From: Gammaproteobacteria bacterium UBA2955
Lineage (GTDB): Bacteria; Pseudomonadota; Gammaproteobacteria; Pseudomonadales; Azotimanducaceae
DNA: 8,869 bases
Assembly: GCA_002348825.1 (NCBI GenBank)
Contig: DEBN01000148.1
Location: 1 to 8,869 of the forward strand
Direction of reading: 5' to 3'
Positions 1 through 5,424 of this stretch are shown one piece after another. Below the pieces are notes generated by a model, which was given only the letters and a program-made list of their open reading frames with translations, was not told the origin of the DNA and did no database searches. Every line of letters starts with the position of its first letter. The stretch's first letter is position 1. Both the position numbers and the translations under genes were made by a program.

Positions 1-1225
1 CTGGGCCTCCACCGCACAAATCGACTTGACTAAAGTACGTTTAGAGCGATTGGGCTACTTTAAGGGAGTTGAGGTCGAAACGCCGCAGGTTGCGGGTAAA
101 GACGACCAAATAGATGTGAACTACAGCGTCGAAGAACAACCGTCGGGCTCTATTTCCGGAACGCTTGCGTATTCTCAGGGGTATGGATTGATCGTTGGCG
201 GTAACTACCAACAGGCGAACCTTCAGGGTTCAGGTAATAGCCTCAATGTAGGCTTGAGTATGTCTCAGTTTCAAAAGTCCATTAACTTTAACTATTTTGA
301 CCCGTACTTCACGATGGACGGCATCAGCCGTGGTTACAATGTATTCCTCCGACGTCTAGATTTTGACGCTCGCAATATAGCGCGCTACAGCACCGATGCA
401 GCGGGCCTAGGAGTTAACTTCGGGTTGCCGATAAGCGAGACGCAGCGGATCAATTTCGGTGTCCTGGCAGAATTTACAGAGATTACCGAGGGCTACTACT
501 CCGCTCAGGAAATTTCCGAATTTATAGAGATTAACGGCTCCACCTCTATGAATTTGAAAGCCAATGTGGCCTGGAGCCGCTCCACGTTAAACCGCGGCAT
601 ATTTGCCGATCGCGGGACCTCTCAATCCTTCTCCGCGGAAGCCTCGGTGCCAGGCAGTGACCTGCAGTTTTATAAATTCATCTACAACGGTGAACGATAT
701 TTCCCCATAACCAACAATTGGACATTGCGCCTGCGTACCGAGATTGGGTACGGCGGCGGTTATGGCGATACGCCGGGATTGCCATTTTATGAGCACTTTT
801 ACGGTGGCGGGTTTGGGTCGATTCGCGGCTTTGAAAATTCGACTCTGGGTCCGCGAAGCACTCCGCCGCTGGATGCTGAAGGCAACCCAGTGTATTTTCG
901 CGACCGAGATGGCGATCCCTTTGGCGGTAACCTGCTTGTTGAAGCAACGGCGGAACTGATTTTTCCGATGCCTTTCGTCGACGACAATCGGCAGTTCCGG
1001 CCGGCGCTTTTTGTCGATGCGGGTAATGTCTTTAATACCAACTGCCCAGCGGTCAGCATCAACTGTTTTGGTTTTGACGCTGACAATTTCCGTTATTCGG
1101 TGGGTTTCGGTGTCAGCTGGTTGAGCGGAATGGGGCCTTTGACCTTTAGCTTTGCAAAACCGTTTCAAACCCAACCGTTTGATGAAAAAGAGTTGTTTCA
1201 ATTCGAACTTGGCCGCACTTTCTAG
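1..1225 (+). CDS. bamA: Outer membrane protein assembly factor BamA, 3' part (5' truncated by window)
   Basis: BamA is the Omp85-family core of the BAM complex, which folds and inserts beta-barrel proteins into the outer membrane. The reading frame is open from the window edge (first full codon at base 2, 'WASTAQIDLTKVRLERLGYF'), so there is no start codon here and about half of the usual ~800 residues is missing upstream. Visible are the tail of POTRA5 (to about base 140, ending 'DQIDVNYSVEEQPSGS') and then the complete C-terminal barrel. The L6-loop motif is IRGF at 821-832, a conservative variant of the Omp85 VRGF/IRGF motif, in the context 'GGGFGSIRGFENSTLGPR'. The protein ends in a beta-signal, 'FQFELGRTF', with the expected terminal Phe. 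Two cysteines (codons 1043 and 1064, CX6C) sit in a late, presumably extracellular loop and could form a disulfide. Translation ends at tandem stops TAG TAG (1223-1228). Skp, a chaperone that feeds clients to BamA, is encoded next. The identity is very secure. Confidence 0.98.
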   Translation, partial: WASTAQIDLTKVRLERLGYFKGVEVETPQVAGKDDQIDVNYSVEEQPSGSISGTLAYSQGYGLIVGGNYQQANLQGSGNSLNVGLSMSQFQKSINFNYFDPYFTMDGISRGYNVFLRRLDFDARNIARYSTDAAGLGVNFGLPISETQRINFGVLAEFTEITEGYYSAQEISEFIEINGSTSMNLKANVAWSRSTLNRGIFADRGTSQSFSAEASVPGSDLQFYKFIYNGERYFPITNNWTLRLRTEIGYGGGYGDTPGLPFYEHFYGGGFGSIRGFENSTLGPRSTPPLDAEGNPVYFRDRDGDPFGGNLLVEATAELIFPMPFVDDNRQFRPALFVDAGNVFNTNCPAVSINCFGFDADNFRYSVGFGVSWLSGMGPLTFSFAKPFQTQPFDEKELFQFELGRTF

Positions 1226-1242
1226 TAGAGCTGGTATAGAAT
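1209..1242 (+). promoter_or_regulatory. Weak candidate promoter ahead of skp
   Basis: A TG-N-TATAGA extended -10-like element lies at 1232-1240 and is followed by AT. The best -35-like hexamer, TTGGCC at 1209-1214 (4 of 6 match to TTGACA), is 20 bases upstream, which is longer than the ideal 17. If used, it would start transcripts near base 1247 and give skp and the lpx genes a supply independent of the bamA promoter. Transcription reading through from bamA is an equally good explanation. This is a motif match by eye only. Confidence 0.25.
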
Positions 1243-1272
1243 GCGGCGCCTGTTAGCCGACAATTTGTAATT

Positions 1273-1278
1273 AGGAGA
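1273..1278 (+). promoter_or_regulatory. Ribosome binding site of skp (AGGAGA)
   Basis: AGGAGA lies 5 bases before the ATG at 1284. It is the best Shine-Dalgarno site in the window and fixes the skp start just before a clear signal peptide. The 12-mer around it (1269-1280) recurs exactly inside lpxD at 1846-1857. Confidence 0.85.
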
Positions 1279-1283
1279 GAACG

Positions 1284-1793
1284 ATGATCAAGAACGTAAT
1301 GGCAATGTTGGTGTTGCTGAGCGCGACACTTGCTCCTGCTGCCTTCGCAGAAATGAAAATCGTAGTTTTGGATCCCGTTCGCGCAATTCTTGAAAGTGAT
1401 GAGGGTAAAGTCCTCGTCGAAGCCGCGAATAAGGAGATGGAGGCTGAGCAAAACGAACTGCGCAGCATGGCGGAGACGCTCCAGGCGCAGCAAACCAAGT
1501 TGCAAAAAGATGGTGAGATTTTGAGTGACGCCGAGAAGCGTAAGATCATAAAGGAGATCGAGAGCATGCAGGCGGATCTGCAGTTCGGGTCGCAAAAACT
1601 CCAGAAGACCGCACAAGATAAGCGCCAGGAAATTCTACAAACGCTGGCACCAAAGTACGATACGGTCCTCAAAGATCTCATCCAGATCGATCAGATCGAC
1701 ATGATTTTGGCCCCTAATTCCCTGCAGTACTCCAACGACAAACACGATATCACCCGTCGGGTAGTTGAAAAGCTCAACGAAGCTCGAGACTAA
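1284..1793 (+). CDS. skp: Periplasmic chaperone Skp/OmpH family
   Basis: Skp is a trimeric periplasmic holdase that keeps unfolded outer-membrane proteins soluble on their way to the BAM complex. The product has 169 residues (E. coli 161). It starts with a typical Sec signal peptide: a Lys near the N-terminus, a hydrophobic core 'VMAMLVLLSATLAPA', and a likely cleavage after AFA (residue 22), leaving 'EMKIVVLDPVRAI' as the first beta strand. Residues from about 45 to 125 are charged and Gln/Glu/Lys-rich with heptad character, which fits the long alpha-helical tentacles. The C-terminal body strand 'IDMILAPNSLQYSN' followed by 'HDITRRVVEKLN' corresponds to the E. coli 'IDLVVDANAVAYN...DITADVLKQ' segment. 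The position directly after bamA and before lpxD is the standard one. The start is supported by AGGAGA at 1273-1278. The stop is TAA at 1791-1793. Confidence 0.95.
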   Translation: MIKNVMAMLVLLSATLAPAAFAEMKIVVLDPVRAILESDEGKVLVEAANKEMEAEQNELRSMAETLQAQQTKLQKDGEILSDAEKRKIIKEIESMQADLQFGSQKLQKTAQDKRQEILQTLAPKYDTVLKDLIQIDQIDMILAPNSLQYSNDKHDITRRVVEKLNEARD

Positions 1794-1829
1794 TCGGGAC
1801 GCGCCCCACCCGCGACTGAGCCGCAGTTG

Positions 1830-2906
1830 ATGGCAAGAACTCTGAAATTAGGAGAGATTGCAGAGCAGCTCGACGCGCAGATCGCGGTGGCGGACGCAAC
1901 AGCCCTCGAACACACCGATGCCAAGGTATTGGCATCGGTGCCGATAACCGGACTGGCTACCTTAGGCAACGCTCGAGCCGGTCAGCTTAGTCACCTCTCT
2001 AGTGCCGCCTACCGATCTTTATTGCCGCAAACCGGGGCCAGCGCCGTCATATTGCGTGAGCAAGATCTGCAGCAATGCCCGGGTGTTGCGCTGGTTGTCG
2101 AACAGCCCTATCTGGCGTTTGCCAAAGCATCGGCGCTGTTTGCGGTGCCGCTAGAGATAGAGCCAGGCATACACCCGACGGCTGTTGTACACCCTTCTGC
2201 GTCGGTAGCTGCAACTGCGCGCATTGGCGCGCATGTGGTCATCGGTGCTGATTCAGAGATCGGTGCAGGGGCAATTGTGCATGCCAATGTCAGCATCAGT
2301 GATCGCGTGAGGATAGCTGCAGACGTCGTGATTATGAGTAATGTCAGCGTTTATGCGAATGTCAGTATTGGTCCTCGCTCGGTCGTTCACAGCGGTTCTG
2401 TGCTTGGGTCTTCAGGGTTTGGTTACACCCCGGATCAGAATGGCCGCTTACATCCGATAGAACAGCTGGGTGGTCTGGTCATCGGCGCTGACGTGCGAAT
2501 AGGGGCGGGCACTACGATCGATCGAGGCGCAATCGAAGATACGGTGATTGAAGATGGCGTGAAAATGGATGACCAGGTGCATATTGGACACAACTGTCGA
2601 ATCGGTGCCCACAGCATTATATGCGGCTGTGCTGGTATGGCGGGCAGCACCGTGATCGGTAAACATTGTGTCATCGCGGGAGGTGTTGGTATCGGCGGCA
2701 AACATCCGATCACGCTGTGTGACGGGGTGACGATCAGCGTAATGGCGACAATTTCTCAATCCATTGATAAACCCGGCGTATACTCGAGCGGAGTGGTGGC
2801 CAGCGAGCATAGTCATTGGTTACGCAATGCATTGCGGTTCAATAAGTTGAGTGATTTGTTCAAACGGGTAAGAGCGTTAGAAGAGCGGGAGCGCGACAAT
2901 GAGTGA
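1830..2906 (+). CDS. lpxD: UDP-3-O-(3-hydroxyacyl)glucosamine N-acyltransferase
   Basis: LpxD transfers a second 3-hydroxyacyl chain from ACP to the 2-amino group of UDP-3-O-acyl-glucosamine, the third step of lipid A synthesis, in the cytoplasm. The 358-residue product (E. coli 341) has an N-terminal uridine-binding domain (about 1-105, with 'ALVVEQPYLAFAKASALF'). A left-handed beta-helix of hexapeptide repeats follows (about 115-320), then a C-terminal helix. The catalytic His is His254 in 'VHIGHNCRIG' (E. coli His239). His292 matches E. coli His276, with one residue inserted just after it. 'DKPGVYSSG' is the conserved helix exit. The acyl-pocket position of E. coli Met290 is Thr307 here. 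Relative to E. coli, about 13 residues are inserted between 'QLDA' and 'ITG' (about 19-38); this segment carries a perfect hairpin. I chose ATG 1830 over the adjacent in-frame TTG at 1827. Neither has a good Shine-Dalgarno. The 3' end overlaps fabZ by 8 bases. Confidence 0.97.
   Translation: MARTLKLGEIAEQLDAQIAVADATALEHTDAKVLASVPITGLATLGNARAGQLSHLSSAAYRSLLPQTGASAVILREQDLQQCPGVALVVEQPYLAFAKASALFAVPLEIEPGIHPTAVVHPSASVAATARIGAHVVIGADSEIGAGAIVHANVSISDRVRIAADVVIMSNVSVYANVSIGPRSVVHSGSVLGSSGFGYTPDQNGRLHPIEQLGGLVIGADVRIGAGTTIDRGAIEDTVIEDGVKMDDQVHIGHNCRIGAHSIICGCAGMAGSTVIGKHCVIAGGVGIGGKHPITLCDGVTISVMATISQSIDKPGVYSSGVVASEHSHWLRNALRFNKLSDLFKRVRALEERERDNE
1846..1857 (+). repeat. Internal Shine-Dalgarno-like 12-mer in lpxD, identical to the skp ribosome site
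   Basis: AATTAGGAGAGA occurs here, in lpxD codons 6-10 (K-L-G-E-I), and at 1269-1280 as the skp ribosome binding site. The copy is not followed by a well-spaced ATG, GTG or in-frame TTG, so I do not call a start from it. It is notable because the true lpxD start has only a weak TGAG (1817-1820) upstream. Confidence 0.6.
1913..1940 (+). repeat. Perfect 12-bp inverted repeat with 4-base loop inside lpxD
   Basis: The left arm CACCGATGCCAA (1913-1924), loop GGTA (1925-1928) and right arm TTGGCATCGGTG (1929-1940) are exactly complementary over 12 bp. The element covers codons 28 to 37 of lpxD (H-T-D-A-K-V-L-A-S-V), within the stretch that is extra relative to E. coli LpxD. There is no U-tract after it, so it is not a standard terminator. 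The mRNA would be expected to fold as a stable stem about 80 bases after the start codon. Confidence 0.85.
2887..2891 (+). promoter_or_regulatory. Ribosome binding site of fabZ inside the lpxD 3' end (GGGAG)
   Basis: GGGAG lies 7 bases before the fabZ ATG at 2899, within the last lpxD codons. The site and the 8-base overlap suggest translational coupling from lpxD to fabZ. Confidence 0.6.
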
Positions 2907-3363
2907 CGTCAAAACAATCACCGATCTGTTCGAGTATTTGCCTCACCGTTACCCATTTTTGTTGCTCGATAGGGTCACCGAAGTAGTGGCGGGCGACTTT
3001 GTTCGCGGCTATAAAAACATCACCTTTAACGAGCCGATGTTCACTGGACATTTCCCCGATCAGCCGATTATGCCAGGCGTTTTGATCCTTGAGGCGATGG
3101 CGCAGATCTCCGGTGTACTAGCGTTTGAGACAATGGGAACGCGCCCCGCCGACGGCCGCAATTATTTGTTCGGTGGTGTTGATAAAGTTCGGTTTCGTCG
3201 ACCAGTGGTGCCTGGCGATCAGCTACAGCTACACAGCCGCTGGATCGCCCGGCGAGCGATGATGGTGAAATTTGAATGCGAAGCGCATGTCGATGGAGAG
3301 CTCGCCTGTAGTGCGAGTTTATCTGTGGTCGAACAAATCACCGCGGGGGCCGAGGGCTTATGA
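2899..3363 (+). CDS. fabZ: 3-hydroxyacyl-[acyl-carrier-protein] dehydratase FabZ
   Basis: FabZ dehydrates 3-hydroxyacyl-ACP to trans-2-enoyl-ACP in type II fatty acid synthesis. It competes with LpxA and LpxD for the hydroxyacyl-ACP pool, so its level balances phospholipid against lipid A. The 154-residue product (E. coli 151) is a single hot-dog domain. It has 'LPHRYPFLLLDRV' at 14-26, the catalytic His51 in 'FTGHFPDQPIMPGVL', and the catalytic Glu65 in 'LILEAMAQ'. It also has the 'FRRPVVPGDQL' strand typical of the family. No key residue is missing and no insertion is seen. The start overlaps the lpxD stop by 8 bases and the stop overlaps the lpxA start by 4 (ATGA), so the three genes are very likely translated in a coupled way. 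Confidence 0.98.
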   Translation: MSDVKTITDLFEYLPHRYPFLLLDRVTEVVAGDFVRGYKNITFNEPMFTGHFPDQPIMPGVLILEAMAQISGVLAFETMGTRPADGRNYLFGGVDKVRFRRPVVPGDQLQLHSRWIARRAMMVKFECEAHVDGELACSASLSVVEQITAGAEGL

Positions 3364-4148
3364 TTCACGCCGGCGCAATCGTCGACCCAGGTGCAAAGCT
3401 AGGTACGGGGGTAAGTATCGGGCCGTGGTCGGTGATTGGTCCCGATGTGGAGTTGGGCAATGATGTGGAAATCGCCTCACACGTCATTGTTAAGGGACCT
3501 TGTCGTATTGGTGCGGGCGTGAAGATCTACCAATTTGCCAGCGTCGGTGAGGACACGCCCGCATTGGCTTATGCTGGAGAAGCGTCGACGCTTGATATTG
3601 GCGCGGGCACGATTATTCGCGAAGGCGTAACCATCCATCGCGGCATGGACCGAGGCGGCATTGGCCGTACGGCAGTGGGCTGTCACTGTCTACTTATGGC
3701 GTATGTGCATGTGGGACACGATTGCGTTGTCGGAGACCATGTCATTATGGCCAACAATGCGTCGCTGGCTGGCCATGTAGAAGTCGGCGATTACGCGAAT
3801 TTCGGCGGCTACGTCGGCGTTCCGCAGTTCCGCAAGATAGGCGCGCACACGCACATCGCAGCTATGAGCATGGTGACCAAAGACGTGCCTGCTTATATGA
3901 CGGTTTCCGGTAACCCGGCTTTTGCGGTTGGTATGAACACGGAAGGTATGAAACGTCGAGGCTACAGCAGCGAGACCATCGACTTGCTCAAGCAAGCTTA
4001 TAGAACGGTATACCGAAAGGGTCTGCGTGTTGCTGAGGCTATTGACGAACTGGCGCAGCTGCGAGAGCAGTCTGCAGAAGTTGAGCGATTTGCAGCTTCG
4101 GTAGAGGCCTCCGCAAAAGGCATCATTCGAGGCCGGAACACTCACTGA
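3360..4148 (+). CDS. lpxA: UDP-N-acetylglucosamine 3-O-acyltransferase
   Basis: LpxA catalyses the first, reversible step of lipid A synthesis, moving a 3-hydroxyacyl chain from ACP to the 3-OH of UDP-GlcNAc in the cytoplasm. The 262-residue product matches E. coli in length. It has a left-handed beta-helix of hexapeptide repeats (about 1-190) and a C-terminal helical domain. His120 ('VHVGHDC') is the catalytic base (E. coli His125). His117, His139 and the Arg of 'EGMKRRGY' correspond to E. coli His122, His144 and Arg204. 'YAGEAS' and 'VTIHRG' are the usual substrate-side motifs. Two positions are unusual: Pro155 where E. coli has His160 ('GVPQF' for 'AVHQF'), and Ala168 at the acyl-length ruler position Gly173. 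The ATG overlaps the fabZ stop (ATGA). GAGGG (3352-3356) is only 3 bases from the start, which points to coupling rather than free initiation. Confidence 0.97.
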   Translation: MIHAGAIVDPGAKLGTGVSIGPWSVIGPDVELGNDVEIASHVIVKGPCRIGAGVKIYQFASVGEDTPALAYAGEASTLDIGAGTIIREGVTIHRGMDRGGIGRTAVGCHCLLMAYVHVGHDCVVGDHVIMANNASLAGHVEVGDYANFGGYVGVPQFRKIGAHTHIAAMSMVTKDVPAYMTVSGNPAFAVGMNTEGMKRRGYSSETIDLLKQAYRTVYRKGLRVAEAIDELAQLREQSAEVERFAASVEASAKGIIRGRNTH

Positions 4149-4164
4149 GCGGTCTGTTCTCAGT
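4144..4164 (+). repeat. Small inverted repeat spanning the lpxA stop and lpxB leader
   Basis: ACTGAG (4144-4149) and CTCAGT (4159-4164) are exact complements around a 9-base loop. The left arm contains the lpxA stop codon (TGA, 4146-4148). The right arm ends 1 base before the lpxB ATG. A six-bp stem is modest and could be chance. It is listed because it fills almost the whole intergenic gap, where no clear Shine-Dalgarno is seen. Confidence 0.4.
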
Positions 4165-4165
4165 C

Positions 4166-5353
4166 ATGAGCATAAAAATAGGCCTGCTGGCTGGGGAACC
4201 TTCGGGCGATAATTTGGCAGCGGGGCTAATGAATGCCATGGGCGAGGCCCTCGGTAGTGGAGAGAAAATTGAGTTCGTAGGAGTCGGTGGCCCGGCGATG
4301 ATGGCCCAAGGACTGCGGTCGCTGGCAGCGTTTGACAGCTTGGCGGTCAATGGCTTCAAAGAGCCATTGTTACGGTTGCCGCAGCTGTGGCGACTGTATC
4401 GGCAGCTTGCGCAAACATTCAAAGACGAAGATATAGATGCTTTTGTAGGCATCGACTTTAACGTCTTCAACTTTCTGTTGGAAAAGCGCTTGCGCAAGTC
4501 TGGAATCTTAACGGCGCACTACGTCAGTCCGTCGGTTTACGCGTGGCGTAAGGGTCGCACTACGAAGGTTGCTCAGTGCGCGGATTTGCTGTTCTGTTTG
4601 TATCCCTTTGAACCGAAATTCTATGCGGGTCTGCCGTTACGCGCGGTCTTTGTTGGGCATCCTTTGGCGCAAGCCATCGAACTTGATGCGGGCGATCCCG
4701 CAGCGCGCAGTCAGTGCCGAGCACGGTTGCGAATCGATCCGCAAGAATTAGTCATCGCCGTGCTGCCGGGCAGCCGCGGTAGCGAGGTTGCATTGATGCT
4801 CGAGCCATTTCTGGCCGCGGTGCGTTTGTTGTGTGACATGCTCCCGCAGCGTCGCATCAGGGCATTGATTCCCTGCGTCAATGCGGCGCGTCGAAGTCAG
4901 ATCGAGGCTTTACTGCCAAAGTTCGCCGACCTGTCGGTAAACCTAGTGGACAACGATACGCGGTCTGCACTGGTTGCTGCGAATGCAGCGATGATCAAAT
5001 CAGGTACCAGCACTCTTGAGGCTATGCTGTTGGGCCGTCCGATGGTGGTGAGCTATAAGTTGGGTTCGTTTAGCTATCGCATTGCCAGTCGGCTCGTCGA
5101 TACGCCCTATATAGCGCTACCGAATATTTTGGCCGGCGAGGAACTCGTGCCTGAGCTGATACAGGACGCAGCGACCCCTGAAGCGCTTGCTCGCGCGCTG
5201 TTGCCGCTGCTGGATGAGGATCATGAATCAGCTCGCCGTGCTGGCGTGTTTGCCGAAATGCATCGACAATTGCGCGACGGTGCCTCAGGGCACGGAGCGA
5301 ACGCGACCGCCGCGCTGGAGATCTCTAGGCTGTTATCTGCACATAAACGCTAA
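4166..5353 (+). CDS. lpxB: Lipid A disaccharide synthase
   Basis: LpxB is a GT19-family glycosyltransferase. It condenses UDP-2,3-diacylglucosamine with lipid X to form the beta-1',6-linked disaccharide of lipid A, at the inner face of the inner membrane. The 395-residue product (E. coli 382) shows the family motifs in order: '[15 protein letters not shown]' (7-21), 'FVGVGGPAM' (37-45), '[10 protein letters not shown]' (119-128), '[10 protein letters not shown]' (199-208), '[11 protein letters not shown]' (278-288) and '[14 protein letters not shown]' (318-331). Asp97 in 'VGID' matches the catalytically important E. coli Asp98. It is followed by FNV instead of the usual APD. It starts 17 bases after lpxA with no clear ribosome site, so reinitiation after lpxA is likely. 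The start fits the family N-terminus. Confidence 0.97.
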   Translation: MSIKIGLLAGEPSGDNLAAGLMNAMGEALGSGEKIEFVGVGGPAMMAQGLRSLAAFDSLAVNGFKEPLLRLPQLWRLYRQLAQTFKDEDIDAFVGIDFNVFNFLLEKRLRKSGILTAHYVSPSVYAWRKGRTTKVAQCADLLFCLYPFEPKFYAGLPLRAVFVGHPLAQAIELDAGDPAARSQCRARLRIDPQELVIAVLPGSRGSEVALMLEPFLAAVRLLCDMLPQRRIRALIPCVNAARRSQIEALLPKFADLSVNLVDNDTRSALVAANAAMIKSGTSTLEAMLLGRPMVVSYKLGSFSYRIASRLVDTPYIALPNILAGEELVPELIQDAATPEALARALLPLLDEDHESARRAGVFAEMHRQLRDGASGHGANATAALEISRLLSAHKR

Positions 5354-5424
5354 ATTACTCTACAAATGAAACGGGCGTGTGCGCTAAGCTTGGCGCTGGA
5401 ACGGTATCGAAGAGCGGAGGGGCA
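5354..5424 (+). other. lpxB-rnhB spacer with a near-palindrome
   Basis: This spacer is non-coding if rnhB starts at 5425; if rnhB starts at GTG 5377, most of it is coding. It contains the near-palindrome GCGCTAAGCTTGGCGC (5381-5396), symmetrical except for one T/G pair. No U-tract follows it. The translation upstream of 5425 in the rnhB frame has no resemblance I recognise to RNase HII. Confidence 0.4.
5416..5422 (+). promoter_or_regulatory. Strong Shine-Dalgarno that argues for a TTG start of rnhB
   Basis: GGAGGGG ends 2 bases before TTG 5425; the core GGAGG (5416-5420) ends 4 bases before it. Neither GTG 5377 nor GTG 5461 has a comparable site. The spacing is on the short side, so this supports the start but does not prove it. 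Confidence 0.5.

Noticed and set aside
587..1201. Minus-strand open frame (204 codons) opposite the BamA barrel
   Set aside because: The + strand frame is clearly BamA. The antisense product has no known motif, and its end merely reflects the BamA codons.
1205..1234. GAACTT at 1205-1210 as a sigma-E -35 element for skp/lpxD
   Set aside because: It encodes part of the conserved BamA C-terminus (F-E-L-G). The only weak -10 match (GCTGG at 1230) is 19 bases away, compared with the usual 15-16, so the spacing does not fit.
1226..1283. Rho-independent terminator between bamA and skp
   Set aside because: Only a 4-bp CGGC/GCCG stem (1244-1247, 1256-1259) is present, and no U-run follows.
1683..1700. 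Tandem 9-base repeat CAGATCGAT / CAGATCGAC in skp (Q-I-D-Q-I-D)
   Set aside because: The alignment with E. coli Skp needs no insertion here, so it is most likely a coincidence of similar residues, not a recent duplication.
1827..1829. TTG at 1827 as the lpxD start
   Set aside because: The adjacent ATG 1830 is in the same frame and gives an N-terminus that fits LpxD. TTG adds one residue and has no better ribosome site.
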